Of a stretch of DNA of 64,000 bases, positions 47,361 through 56,226 are shown one piece after another. The notes beneath the pieces were generated by a model. That model was not told the DNA's origin. It did no database searches and was given only the letters and a program-made list of their open reading frames with translations. This DNA comes from Pseudomonas sp. FP198 (GTDB taxonomy: Bacteria; Pseudomonadota; Gammaproteobacteria; Pseudomonadales; Pseudomonadaceae), in the NCBI RefSeq assembly GCF_030687895.1, contig NZ_CP117452.1, positions 5,075,001-5,139,000 on the forward strand, in the 5' to 3' direction. Positions within the stretch are counted from its first letter, which is position 1, and each line of letters starts with the position of its first letter. The translations under genes and the position numbers were made by a program.

Positions 47361-48368
47361 ATGTCGGCGGTACGCATCGGCCCATATACATTGCAGAACG
47401 GTCTGGTCCTCGCCCCGATGGCGGGCGTTACCGATCAGCCCTTTCGTCAGTTGTGCAAACGATTGGGCGCCGGCCTCGTGGTCTCGGAAATGGTCACCAG
47501 CGACATGAGTCTGTGGAACACCCGCAAATCGCGTCTGCGCATGATCCACGAAGGCGATCCCGAGCCCCGCTCGGTACAGATCGCCGGTGGCGACGCACAG
47601 ATGCTGGCGGAGGCGGCCCGGGCGAATGTCGAGCTGGGGGCGCAGATCATTGACATCAACATGGGCTGCCCGGCGAAGAAGGTCTGTAACAAGGCCGCAG
47701 GCTCGGCGCTGTTGAAGGATGAAGCCCTGGTCACCGAGATCCTGCAGGCGGTTGTCGCCGCAGTCGATGTGCCGGTGACCCTGAAGATCCGCACCGGCTG
47801 GGACCGGGACAACAAGAACGGCCTGACGGTGGCGAAGATCGCCGAACAGGCAGGTATCACGGCGCTGGCGGTGCATGGCCGCACCCGTGCCGACCTGTAC
47901 ACCGGCGAAGCCGAGTACGACACCATTGCCGCGATCAAGCAGGCGGTGTCCATTCCGGTGTTTGCCAACGGCGATGTCGATTCGCCCGAAAAGGCCCGGT
48001 ACGTGCTGGACGCGACCGGTGCCGACGGCCTGTTGATCGGCCGGGCCGCCCAGGGGCGGCCATGGATTTTTCGTGAGATCGAACATTTCCTGCGCACCGG
48101 TGAAAAGCTCGCTGCGCCGCAATTGTCCGAGGTGGAACGTATTCTGCTAGAGCATCTGGCCGCGCTGCACGCCTTCTATGGCGACGTCATGGGCGTACGC
48201 ATCGCTCGCAAGCATGTGGGCTGGTATCTCGCAACCCTGCCGGGCGCCAGGGAGTTTCGCGCCCGTTTCAATCGTTTGGATGGTACGCAAGCACAATGCG
48301 CCGACGTTCAGGCGTTTTTCGCCGAACGTTACAAGAGCCTGACAGGGGACGAAGGGGTGGCCGCATGA
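47361..48368 (+). CDS. dusB: tRNA-dihydrouridine synthase B
   Basis: A 335-residue FMN-dependent enzyme that reduces uridine to dihydrouridine in the D-loop of tRNA. The TIM barrel begins with [17 protein letters not shown]; the catalytic cysteine is in [33 protein letters not shown] and [11 protein letters not shown] are the FMN phosphate-binding parts. It forms the classical dusB-fis operon; its stop overlaps the fis start (ATGA). Confidence 0.95.
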   Translation: MSAVRIGPYTLQNGLVLAPMAGVTDQPFRQLCKRLGAGLVVSEMVTSDMSLWNTRKSRLRMIHEGDPEPRSVQIAGGDAQMLAEAARANVELGAQIIDINMGCPAKKVCNKAAGSALLKDEALVTEILQAVVAAVDVPVTLKIRTGWDRDNKNGLTVAKIAEQAGITALAVHGRTRADLYTGEAEYDTIAAIKQAVSIPVFANGDVDSPEKARYVLDATGADGLLIGRAAQGRPWIFREIEHFLRTGEKLAAPQLSEVERILLEHLAALHAFYGDVMGVRIARKHVGWYLATLPGAREFRARFNRLDGTQAQCADVQAFFAERYKSLTGDEGVAA

Positions 48369-48685
48369 CGATGATGACCGAGACTTTAGTGAGTGGAATA
48401 ACACCCGTGAGCGACAACGTGAATTTGAAACAGCACCTCAACACGCCCAGCGAAGAAGGCCAGACCCTTCGCGGGAGCGTCGAGAAGGCGCTGCACAATT
48501 ATTTCGCCCACCTTGAGGGCGCTGCCGTCACGGATGTGTACAACCTGGTGCTTTCCGAAGTCGAGGCACCGCTGCTCGAGAGCGTGATGAACTACGTCAA
48601 GGGCAACCAGACCAAGGCCAGTGAGCTGCTGGGCCTGAACCGCGGCACCCTGCGCAAGAAACTCAAGCAGTACGATCTGCTGTAA
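48365..48685 (+). CDS. fis: DNA-binding protein Fis
   Basis: A 106-residue nucleoid protein that bends DNA and controls rRNA and many other promoters. The C-terminal helix-turn-helix is [20 protein letters not shown], ending at the typical LKQYDLL. The N-terminal beta-hairpin region (about 20-40) is present. I start at the ATG at 48365 ([11 protein letters not shown]), which overlaps the dusB stop by four bases and matches Pseudomonas Fis; several further ATGs follow within ten codons. Confidence 0.96.
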   Translation: MTMMTETLVSGITPVSDNVNLKQHLNTPSEEGQTLRGSVEKALHNYFAHLEGAAVTDVYNLVLSEVEAPLLESVMNYVKGNQTKASELLGLNRGTLRKKLKQYDLL

Positions 48686-48700
48686 GCATTCAATCAAACC

Positions 48701-48736
48701 AGAAAGGCGCCCGCGTAAAAAACGGTCGCCTTTTTT
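48701..48736 (+). terminator. rho-independent terminator of dusB-fis
   Basis: AAAGGCGCCCG and CGGTCGCCTTT form a stem with one mismatch around a short A-rich loop, ending in TTTTTT. It begins 16 bases after the fis stop and separates the operon from purH. Confidence 0.88.
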
Positions 48737-48768
48737 GCTGACTTCCCTTGCTTTTGATGGAAATTGAA

Positions 48769-50376
48769 ATGACCGACCAGACCACCCGCCTGCCGATCCG
48801 CCGCGCCTTGATCAGCGTCTCCGACAAGACCGGGATCCTTGAATTCGCCCGCGAGCTGCAACAGCTGGGCGTCGAGATCCTCTCGACCGGCGGGACCTTC
48901 AAGTTGCTGCAGGACAACGGCGTCGCCGCAGTGGAAGTTGCGGACTACACCGGCTTCGCGGAAATGATGGACGGTCGGGTCAAGACCCTGCACCCGAAGA
49001 TCCACGGCGGGATCCTCGGTCGTCGCGGCATTGATGACGCCATCATGAACGAACACGGCATCAAGCCGATCGACCTGGTGGCGGTCAACCTCTACCCGTT
49101 CGAAGCGACCATCAACAAGCCCGGCTGCGACCTGCCGACCGCCATTGAGAACATCGACATCGGTGGCCCGACCATGGTCCGCTCGGCGGCCAAGAACCAT
49201 AAGGACGTGGCGATCGTGGTCAATGCCAGCGACTACGCCAGTGTCCTGGAAAACCTCAAGGCCGGTGGCCTGACCTACGCCCAGCGCTTCGATCTGATGC
49301 TCAAGGCCTTCGAACACACCGCCGCCTACGACGGCATGATCGCCAACTACATGGGCACCGTGAACCAGGCAGCCGAGACCCTGAGCACCGAAGGCCGCAG
49401 CGAATTCCCGCGCACCTTCAACACCCAGTTCGTCAAGGCCCAGGAAATGCGCTACGGCGAGAACCCGCACCAGAGCGCGGCGTTCTACGTGGAAGCCAAG
49501 CCCGCCGAAGTCGGCATCGCTACCGCGACCCAATTGCAAGGCAAGGAACTCTCGTTCAACAACGTGGCCGACACCGACGCCGCGCTGGAATGCGTGAAAA
49601 GCTTCGTCAAGCCAGCCTGCGTGATCGTCAAGCATGCCAACCCGTGCGGCGTCGCGGTGAGCCCGGACGCCGAGGGCGGCATCCGCCAGGCCTACGAACT
49701 GGCCTACGCCACCGACACCGAGTCGGCCTTCGGCGGCATCATCGCCTTCAACCGCGAGCTGGACGCCGAGACCGCCAAGGCCATCGTCGAGCGCCAGTTC
49801 GTCGAAGTGATCATTGCCCCTTCCGTCAGCGATGAAGCCCGCGCCATTGTTGCCGCCAAGGCCAACGTGCGCCTGCTCGCCTGCGGTCAATGGTCGGCCG
49901 ACCGTGCGCCGGCCTGGGACTACAAGCGCGTCAATGGCGGCCTGCTGGTCCAGAGCCGTGATATCGGCATGATCGGCAGCGAAGACCTCAAGGTCGTGAC
50001 CCAGCGCGCGCCAAGCGAGCAGGAAATCAACGACCTGATCTTCGCCTGGAAAGTCGCCAAGTACGTCAAGTCCAATGCCATCGTCTACGCCAAGAACCGC
50101 CAGACCATCGGCGTCGGCGCCGGCCAGATGAGCCGCGTCAACTCGGCGCGCATCGCTGCGATCAAGGCTGAGCACGCCGGTTTGCAGGTACAGGGCGCCG
50201 TCATGGCCTCCGATGCGTTCTTCCCGTTCCGCGACGGCATCGACAACGCGGCCAAGGTTGGCATCACGGCGGTGATCCAGCCGGGTGGTTCGATGCGTGA
50301 CGCTGAAGTGATTGCCGCGGCTGATGAAGCCGGCATTGCGATGGTATTCACCGGCATGCGCCACTTCCGTCACTAA
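48769..50376 (+). CDS. purH: bifunctional AICAR formyltransferase / IMP cyclohydrolase
   Basis: A 535-residue enzyme for the last two steps of IMP synthesis. The N-terminal IMP cyclohydrolase domain (about 1-200) starts [20 protein letters not shown] and includes [13 protein letters not shown]; the C-terminal formyltransferase domain has [13 protein letters not shown] and the catalytic KHANPCGVA with [15 protein letters not shown] use the ATG of MTDQTTRLP at 48769. Next to purD as in P. aeruginosa. Confidence 0.96.
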   Translation: MTDQTTRLPIRRALISVSDKTGILEFARELQQLGVEILSTGGTFKLLQDNGVAAVEVADYTGFAEMMDGRVKTLHPKIHGGILGRRGIDDAIMNEHGIKPIDLVAVNLYPFEATINKPGCDLPTAIENIDIGGPTMVRSAAKNHKDVAIVVNASDYASVLENLKAGGLTYAQRFDLMLKAFEHTAAYDGMIANYMGTVNQAAETLSTEGRSEFPRTFNTQFVKAQEMRYGENPHQSAAFYVEAKPAEVGIATATQLQGKELSFNNVADTDAALECVKSFVKPACVIVKHANPCGVAVSPDAEGGIRQAYELAYATDTESAFGGIIAFNRELDAETAKAIVERQFVEVIIAPSVSDEARAIVAAKANVRLLACGQWSADRAPAWDYKRVNGGLLVQSRDIGMIGSEDLKVVTQRAPSEQEINDLIFAWKVAKYVKSNAIVYAKNRQTIGVGAGQMSRVNSARIAAIKAEHAGLQVQGAVMASDAFFPFRDGIDNAAKVGITAVIQPGGSMRDAEVIAAADEAGIAMVFTGMRHFRH

Positions 50377-50415
50377 CAAGACAACGGCCGCACTGAAGCC
50401 GATATCTGCTGCGTT

Positions 50416-50475
50416 GGAGCCGACCTCGATGATGCTCATTGCCAAAAGGCAACTCCGCTCATCGAAGTCGGCTCC
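50416..50475. repeat. imperfect 60-base inverted repeat between purH and purD
   Basis: GGAGCCGACCTCGATGATGC at the left pairs with GCTCATCGAAGTCGGCTCC at the right; about 23 of 28 positions per arm are complementary, with a four-base loop. It could be a terminator, an RNA-processing signal or a solitary repeat element. No T-run follows. Confidence 0.55.
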
Positions 50476-50564
50476 GCCTTGCATCTACCGACTTCATTGC
50501 GACCTCCTACGGCGCAAAATGCCTTAGGTTCCGAACAGAATCAGCGTCATCCGAGGTTTTTGAA

Positions 50565-51860
50565 ATGAATGTTTTGATCATTGGCAGCGGTGGCCGTGAA
50601 CACGCCCTGGCCTGGAAAGTGGCTCAGGATCCGCGCGTGCAGAAGGTCTTTGTCGCACCGGGCAATGCCGGCACCGCCATCGAAGCCAAGTGCGAAAACG
50701 TTGCCATCGACGTACTGGCCTTGGAGCAACTGGCCGACTTCGCCGAGAAGAACGTCTCGCTGACTATCGTCGGCCCGGAAGTGCCGCTGGTCGCTGGCGT
50801 GGTCGACCTGTTCCGCTCTCGCGGCCTGGACTGCTTCGGCCCGACCGCCGGGGCCGCACAGCTGGAAGGTTCGAAAGCGTTTACCAAGGATTTCCTGGCA
50901 CGTCACAAGATCCCGACCGCCGACTACCAGAACTTCACCGAAATCGAACCGGCACTGGCTTACCTGCGCGAAAAAGGCGCACCGATCGTGATCAAGGCCG
51001 ACGGCCTGGCCGCCGGCAAAGGCGTGATCGTTGCCATGACCCTGGCCGAAGCCGAAGACGCCGTGCGTGACATGCTCGCCGGAAACGCTTTTGGTGACGC
51101 CGGATCGCGGGTTGTCATCGAAGAATTCCTCGATGGCGAGGAAGCCAGTTTCATCGTCATGGTCGACGGCAGGAATGTCTTGCCGATGGCCACCAGCCAG
51201 GACCACAAACGTGTCGGCGACGGCGACAGCGGCCCGAACACCGGCGGCATGGGCGCCTACTCCCCCGCTCCGGTAGTCACCGCCGAGGTACACCAGCGCG
51301 TGATGGACCAGGTGATCTGGCCGACCGTGCGCGGCATGGCCGAGGAAGGCAACGTCTACACCGGTTTCCTCTACGCCGGCCTGATGATCGACAAGGCAGG
51401 TAACCCGAAAGTCATCGAATTCAACTGCCGTTTCGGCGATCCTGAGACCCAGCCGGTAATGCTGCGCCTGCAATCGAGCCTGGTGCTGCTGGTCGAAGCG
51501 GCCCTGGCCCAGGCGCTGGACAAGGTTGAAGCCCAATGGGATCCGCGTCCAAGCGTTGGCGTGGTGCTGGCGGCGGGTGGTTATCCAGGCGACTATGCCA
51601 AGGGCAGCGCCATCAAGGGCCTGGACGCCGCCGCGCAATTGGAAGGCAAGGTGTTCCACGCCGGCACGGCATTGAAGGATGGACAGGTGGTCACCGCCGG
51701 TGGTCGCGTGCTTTGCGCCACGGCCATGGGCGCCAGTGTCGATGCTGCCCAGCAGCAGGCCTACCGGCTTGCCGCACAGATTGATTGGGAAGGTTGCTTC
51801 TACCGCAACGACATTGGCTACCGAGCCATTGCCCGTGAGCGTGGCGAAAACCAGGAATAA
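50565..51860 (+). CDS. purD: phosphoribosylamine--glycine ligase
   Basis: A 431-residue ATP-grasp ligase for the second step of purine synthesis (GAR formation). It opens with NVLIIGSGGREHALAWKVAQ; the ATP-grasp part has IVIKADGLAAGKGVIVAMT, the metal-binding region EFNCRFGDPETQ is complete, and SQDHKRVGDGDSGPNTGGMG is the conserved substrate loop. I start at the ATG at 50565, preceded by CCGAGG; the frame extends upstream without support. Confidence 0.96.
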   Translation: MNVLIIGSGGREHALAWKVAQDPRVQKVFVAPGNAGTAIEAKCENVAIDVLALEQLADFAEKNVSLTIVGPEVPLVAGVVDLFRSRGLDCFGPTAGAAQLEGSKAFTKDFLARHKIPTADYQNFTEIEPALAYLREKGAPIVIKADGLAAGKGVIVAMTLAEAEDAVRDMLAGNAFGDAGSRVVIEEFLDGEEASFIVMVDGRNVLPMATSQDHKRVGDGDSGPNTGGMGAYSPAPVVTAEVHQRVMDQVIWPTVRGMAEEGNVYTGFLYAGLMIDKAGNPKVIEFNCRFGDPETQPVMLRLQSSLVLLVEAALAQALDKVEAQWDPRPSVGVVLAAGGYPGDYAKGSAIKGLDAAAQLEGKVFHAGTALKDGQVVTAGGRVLCATAMGASVDAAQQQAYRLAAQIDWEGCFYRNDIGYRAIARERGENQE

Positions 51861-51910
51861 CCCGGCCGTTCAGCCAGGCAGAGGCCCATGGCCCTTGCCT
51901 GGCTGCCGGG
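51861..51910 (+). terminator. GC-rich hairpin directly after purD
   Basis: CAGCCAGGCA (51871-51880) pairs exactly with TGCCTGGCTG (51896-51905), with outer CCCGG/CCGGG pairs, starting right at the purD stop. No T-run follows, so it may act as a rho-assisted stop or protect the 3' end rather than be an intrinsic terminator. Confidence 0.5.
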
Positions 51911-51959
51911 GCGCCGCGCATAGTTATAATCTGGCATCAACCTATGAAGGGATTTCGCC

Positions 51960-54737
51960 GTGCGCTGGCTCAGGATTGCCATAGGCTTCACCGTTACCCT
52001 GCTGACACTGCTCTGCATGTTCCCGGCCCAGGCCGCGCCAGGCAGTGGCTGGGCGATATTGCTCGACGAACAGGGTAACCTGAAGCTGAGCGATATCCGC
52101 TCCGCCCGCTACACCAATCAATTCAGCCCGATAGACCTGGACCACCTCAAGGCGGCCGAACCCGGCGGAGCATTATGGCTGCGTTTCCGGCTGGCGCCTG
52201 ACCGGCATGAACAGATTCTGCGCATCTTTGCACCAGACCTGTCGCGCCTGAATCTTTATGTGCTGGACGGCGATACGCTGATTGATCAACAGATCAGTGG
52301 CAATGCCACGCCAGATACCGAACAGGCCGCTCCCAGCAGTGATCTCATGCTGGCACTGCCGCGCAGTGACAAGCCCCTCGACGTCTACCTGCGATTGGCC
52401 TCCCGGTACGAACTGCGCCCCTACGTCACACTGCAACCGGCCATAACGGCGGCGGCCAATCAGAACCAGACGCTGATCTACGGCCTGCTGTTCGGCTGCA
52501 TCGCCATGTTGATCCTGCACAACCTCACCCGTTACGCCTATACCCGCTCGCGCAGTTGCCTGTGGCTGGCAGCCTGTGAAGGGCTGCTGATGCTCAGCCT
52601 GATCCTCTTGCTGAACCTGGCCGGGGCCTGGCTGCCTGACTGGCCGGCGATCCAGACGCCGGGAGCGTACCTGGCGCTGTTGCTGACCGCGCCCTGCGGC
52701 TTGATGTTCGCTTTTCGTTTCTTCGCGCCGCTGGGCGAGCATCCGCTGAACCGGCTGCTGGTGGGGGAAATCGTCTTCATCGTGCTATGCAGCCTGCTGC
52801 TGTTGTTCGTCAATACGCTGCCGCTCAACATCATCACCTATGCACTGGTGGCGCTGGCCGGGCTGAGCATGTTGTTCGTCAGCGCCTGGCACTGGCAGAA
52901 AGGCTACCGCCCGGCACGCCTGTTCGTCGCCGCCATGGTGGTGTTCAACCTCGGCACGCTGATTATCCTCCCGGCCTTGCAAGGGCTGACGGAAGTCGCG
53001 CCGCAAGGCCTGATCGTCACGCTGCTGGTCTTCATCTGCATCAGCGGCCTGTTGATGAGCGTCGCCCTGGGCGAACGCCAGCGGTCGATCAACGAGAGCC
53101 GCTTCAGCATCAGCCGCGACCTGGCGGCAAGCAATGCCGAGATCAACGCCAAGGCCGAGTTCCTGGCCAAGATCAGTCATGAGATCCGCACCCCCATGAA
53201 CGGCGTGCTGGGCATGACCGAGTTGCTGCTGGGCACGCCATTGTCGGTCAAGCAGCGTGACTACGTGCAGACGATCCACAGCGCCGGCAACGAACTGCTC
53301 ACACTGATCAACGAAATCCTCGATATTTCCCGTCTCGAATCGGGCCAGATCGAGCTGGACGATGTGCAATTCGACCTGAATGCGCTGATCGAGGACTGCC
53401 TGAGCATCTTCCGCGCCAAGGCTGAACAGCAGAATGTCGAGCTGATCAGTTTTATCCAGCCCCAGGTGCCACGTGTCATCAGTGGTGATCCGACGCGGCT
53501 GCGCCAGGCCCTGCTGAGCCTGCTGGAAAATGCCCTGAAGAAAACCGACGAGGGCGAAGTGCTGATCGTCGTCGCCCTTGATGAACGCAGCAACCAGCCA
53601 CGCCTGCGTATCGCGGTGCAGGACAGCGGTTCGCCCATGGACGCCGAGGAGCGCGACACGCTGATGCACGCCGAGCTGCACAGCAAGAATTTCCTCTCCG
53701 CCACGCGACTGGGGGGCAACCTGGGCCTGGTCATCGCCCGCCAGTTGATCATGCTGATGCACGGCGAGTTCGGCATCAAGAGTGGAAGCAGCCAGGGCAG
53801 CACCTTGTGGCTGACCTTGCCACTGGACCCTGACCGCCTCGAACACCCGACTTCCGACCTCGACAGCCCGCTGCAAGGGGCGCGGGTATTGGTCGTCGAC
53901 GACAACGACACCTGCCGCAAAGTACTGGTGCAACAGTGCAGCGCCTGGGGCCTGAACGTCAGTGCGGTGCCGTCGGGCAAGGAAGCCCTGGCGCTGCTGC
54001 GCACCAAGGCGCACCTGCGCGATTATTTCGACGTGGTGCTGCTGGACCAGAACATGCCCGGCATGACCGGCATGCAGTTGGCGGCCAAGATCAAGGAAGA
54101 CCCGAGCCTGAACCACGACATCCTGTTGATCATGCTCACCGGTATCAGCAACGCGCCGAGCAAGATCGTGGCGCGTAACAGTGGCGTCAAGCGCATCCTC
54201 GCCAAACCGGTGGCCGGCTATACGCTCAAGACTACCCTGGCGGACGAACTGAACCAGCGCAATAAAGGCCAGGCTCCGACTGCCCCGGTGAATGCCGGCC
54301 CGCTCCTGCCGGTGAAAGTGCCCAGCGACTTTCGTATCCTGGTAGCCGAAGACAACAGCATCTCCACCAAAGTCATCCGCGGCATGCTCGGCAAGCTCAA
54401 CCTGCAACCCGATACCGCCAGCAATGGCGAAGAAGCCCTCAAGGCCATGAAGGAGCAGCGCTACGACCTGGTCCTGATGGATTGCGAGATGCCGATACTC
54501 GACGGTTTCTCCGCCACCCAGCAGCTACGCGCCTGGGAAGTCGGCAACCAACGGACCCGCACCCCGGTGGTCGCGCTGACGGCGCACATCCTGGCCGAAC
54601 ACAAGGAACGCGCGCGCCAGGCCGGGATGGACGGGCATATGGCCAAGCCGGTGGAGCTGTCACAGTTGCGCGAGCTGATCGAGCATTGGGTGGCCCAGCG
54701 TGATCATCAAAACAAGACCGCGACGCATATTTCTTGA
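51960..54737 (+). CDS. retS: hybrid sensor histidine kinase RetS
   Basis: A 925-residue membrane sensor. After a signal sequence there is a periplasmic 7TMR-DISMED2 domain (about 40-180), seven transmembrane helices (7TMR-DISM, about 185-385), a HisKA domain with ISHEIRTPMNGVLGM, a kinase ATPase domain, and two receivers (VLVVDDND...LLDQNMPGMTG; ILVAEDNS...LMDCEMPILDG). The ATPase has unusual motifs: the glycine box reads QDSGSPMDAE instead of DxGxGI. RetS heterodimerises with GacS and blocks it, which lowers RsmY/RsmZ and favours motile, type III secretion-positive states in P. aeruginosa. Translation starts at GTG 51960 after GAAGGGA. Same place as PA4856 after purD. Confidence 0.93.
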   Translation: MRWLRIAIGFTVTLLTLLCMFPAQAAPGSGWAILLDEQGNLKLSDIRSARYTNQFSPIDLDHLKAAEPGGALWLRFRLAPDRHEQILRIFAPDLSRLNLYVLDGDTLIDQQISGNATPDTEQAAPSSDLMLALPRSDKPLDVYLRLASRYELRPYVTLQPAITAAANQNQTLIYGLLFGCIAMLILHNLTRYAYTRSRSCLWLAACEGLLMLSLILLLNLAGAWLPDWPAIQTPGAYLALLLTAPCGLMFAFRFFAPLGEHPLNRLLVGEIVFIVLCSLLLLFVNTLPLNIITYALVALAGLSMLFVSAWHWQKGYRPARLFVAAMVVFNLGTLIILPALQGLTEVAPQGLIVTLLVFICISGLLMSVALGERQRSINESRFSISRDLAASNAEINAKAEFLAKISHEIRTPMNGVLGMTELLLGTPLSVKQRDYVQTIHSAGNELLTLINEILDISRLESGQIELDDVQFDLNALIEDCLSIFRAKAEQQNVELISFIQPQVPRVISGDPTRLRQALLSLLENALKKTDEGEVLIVVALDERSNQPRLRIAVQDSGSPMDAEERDTLMHAELHSKNFLSATRLGGNLGLVIARQLIMLMHGEFGIKSGSSQGSTLWLTLPLDPDRLEHPTSDLDSPLQGARVLVVDDNDTCRKVLVQQCSAWGLNVSAVPSGKEALALLRTKAHLRDYFDVVLLDQNMPGMTGMQLAAKIKEDPSLNHDILLIMLTGISNAPSKIVARNSGVKRILAKPVAGYTLKTTLADELNQRNKGQAPTAPVNAGPLLPVKVPSDFRILVAEDNSISTKVIRGMLGKLNLQPDTASNGEEALKAMKEQRYDLVLMDCEMPILDGFSATQQLRAWEVGNQRTRTPVVALTAHILAEHKERARQAGMDGHMAKPVELSQLRELIEHWVAQRDHQNKTATHIS

Positions 54738-54774
54738 AGAGTCGCACGGCAATCGGCTGGTGCTCGCAGCTCTA

Positions 54775-55452
54775 TTAAAATTCCAATGCATGAATATTAC
54801 GCGCTGTTTCATCCAAAACCGCAGCCGCGACTTTCTTCCTGAACGTCCCGTAATGCAGCGTACTGAAGGTGATGAGTGCCATTTGCTCCAGACTGGTGGC
54901 GACGACTTCTTCCATGGGCCAGAACAGAAACTTCGAGACGGTCCTGCGAGTACTGAATTGTTTGTGGTAGAGCGCGATCTCTATTTTTCCGGGAGACTTC
55001 AGGACACAAGGAATCACTTGGAAAAAACCCCTATCGCGCCGCAGGCTGGCCCCTTCGAATATTTCAATCGCATCCGGGCTGTTTTCCAAAGCCCCTAACG
55101 CTTGACTTGCCTGCTGCGAAAAGCGCCCGGCCAATGACAGGGACAGCTGTCGGGAAACGCTATCGGCCATCAATCCCTGTCCAGCTTCCATGAGTCGGAC
55201 AGGGCGCGCAGTATCCCACCCCAGAAACCTGAGCTTATTCTTGTAATAGTCGAACCAATTGCCTACCAAGCCGTCCCGGTATGCCGAGCGGGTGGCTAGT
55301 TGCGCGTACAGGTTGCTTAGATAAATGTCTTCGCGATCCTGAGGAGACAGCCCCCGTTCGAACGACACAATGCTTGAGCCCACTACGGCAGCCCTCGACG
55401 CAGAGCTGCTGTGAAGCAAACCTTCGCCAGCTGGCAGGCGCTCAATATTCAT
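54775..55452 (-). CDS. uncharacterised protein, third member of a three-gene paralogous cluster
   Basis: A 225-residue protein that I do not recognise. After a variable start (MNIERLPAGEGLLHSSSASR) comes the shared N-terminal domain: VVGSSIVSFERGLSPQDRED, then YLSNLYAQLATRSAYRD and a W-rich FDYYKNKLRFLGWD, aligning almost without gaps with the product of the 56227-57036 gene. The middle is helical (SRQLSLSLAGRFSQQASQAL). The last 70 residues form a beta-rich region (FFQVIPCVLKSPGKIEIALY) ending in the helix FRKKVAAAVLDETARNIHALEF. No signal peptide or enzyme motif. Its start overlaps the preceding gene's end by 11 bases, so translation is coupled. GC about 48% in a sampled line. Confidence 0.75.
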   Translation of the reverse strand: MNIERLPAGEGLLHSSSASRAAVVGSSIVSFERGLSPQDREDIYLSNLYAQLATRSAYRDGLVGNWFDYYKNKLRFLGWDTARPVRLMEAGQGLMADSVSRQLSLSLAGRFSQQASQALGALENSPDAIEIFEGASLRRDRGFFQVIPCVLKSPGKIEIALYHKQFSTRRTVSKFLFWPMEEVVATSLEQMALITFSTLHYGTFRKKVAAAVLDETARNIHALEF

Positions 55453-56164
55453 TACAGGGTCCCTGTTCAATGTCGCCGGAAACATCAAAAACATGCTTCG
55501 CGGGCTTGTCCCCGAGCTTTCGTACGATCGCACTGCGCATAGGGTTGTATAGCTCTTGGGATAAGCGGGCCTGGAAGCACCTGGACTGAAGATTTCCCAC
55601 CACGTTGGCAACGGACAGGCACTGCCCGAGCGGGTTTTGAACGGCCGGTTGCGTAGTTTCATAGCTCAGGGAGACGCTGCTCAGCAACGGACCTTGTCGG
55701 GCCAGAATCACTTGCAAGCAGAGCCTGCCTATAGCCTGACCGGTCGAACGAAACTGTACAGGTTCGCTGCGCTTGCAGGCCTGTTCGCGCAACTGCTCGA
55801 TGGCCGGCAGAGTGTCGGGTAGTTGCGCAATACGGCTCAACAAGCGAGTGATTTCATCGGCGCCCGCGAGGTCGATAGATCCCGCCAGCCGACGCCCTAT
55901 CCAATGCGCTGCATTTAAGTTGGATTGCTCATCAAGTTTGAAGTTGTCCCATGCGGCGGCTTCCTGCAACCAGCCATTCTTCAATACGTCACGGTACTCG
56001 TCATACCGTTCCTGTGCCTGGGTATAAGCTGGGTATTTTTTATTGGCAACCAACTGCGCAAATAATATCGATTCCAACACATCGCTTTTCTCCTGCCCCG
56101 TCATATCTCGGGACAACAGCACTACAACCCCGGCGTTAATAAAAGCCGAATAATGGTTATCCAT
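55442..56164 (-). CDS. uncharacterised protein, second member of the paralogous cluster
   Basis: A 240-residue unrecognised protein. It starts directly with the shared domain: FINAGVVVLLSRDMTGQEKS, then DVLESILFAQLVANKKYPAY and EYRDVLKNGWLQ, corresponding to GMSEQKQADVQHSYLFASLV and LVANKRYPKD in the first member. The centre is helical; a beta region (LCLQVILARQGPLLSSVSLS) and the tail RSAIVRKLGDKPAKHVFDV match the others' ends. There is no long N-terminal extension, unlike the first member. AATAAGG before the ATG serves as ribosome binding site. The 3' end overlaps the third gene. Confidence 0.75.
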   Translation of the reverse strand: MDNHYSAFINAGVVVLLSRDMTGQEKSDVLESILFAQLVANKKYPAYTQAQERYDEYRDVLKNGWLQEAAAWDNFKLDEQSNLNAAHWIGRRLAGSIDLAGADEITRLLSRIAQLPDTLPAIEQLREQACKRSEPVQFRSTGQAIGRLCLQVILARQGPLLSSVSLSYETTQPAVQNPLGQCLSVANVVGNLQSRCFQARLSQELYNPMRSAIVRKLGDKPAKHVFDVSGDIEQGPCNEY

Positions 56165-56192
56165 TGCACCACCTTATTCTTTTTAGGGTTGA

Positions 56193-56209
56193 CGACTAGC
56201 TGCTAGTCG
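56193..56209. repeat. 17-bp palindrome between the first two cluster genes
   Basis: CGACTAG-CTG-CTAGTCG lies in the 62-base gap between the first and second cluster genes, 18 bases past the first stop and 29 before the second start. It could form a hairpin in the transcript and set relative expression; no T-run follows. Confidence 0.55.
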
Positions 56210-56226
56210 CCAAGTGGTTATCTCAA

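Noticed and set aside
48694..50484. 596-codon open frame antisense to purH
   Set aside because: Covers purH on the other strand, with valine/aspartate/glycine-rich low-information sequence and no domain; purH is unambiguous.
52785..54407. 540-codon open frame antisense to retS
   Set aside because: Shadow frame; retS on the plus strand has complete sensor-kinase domains.
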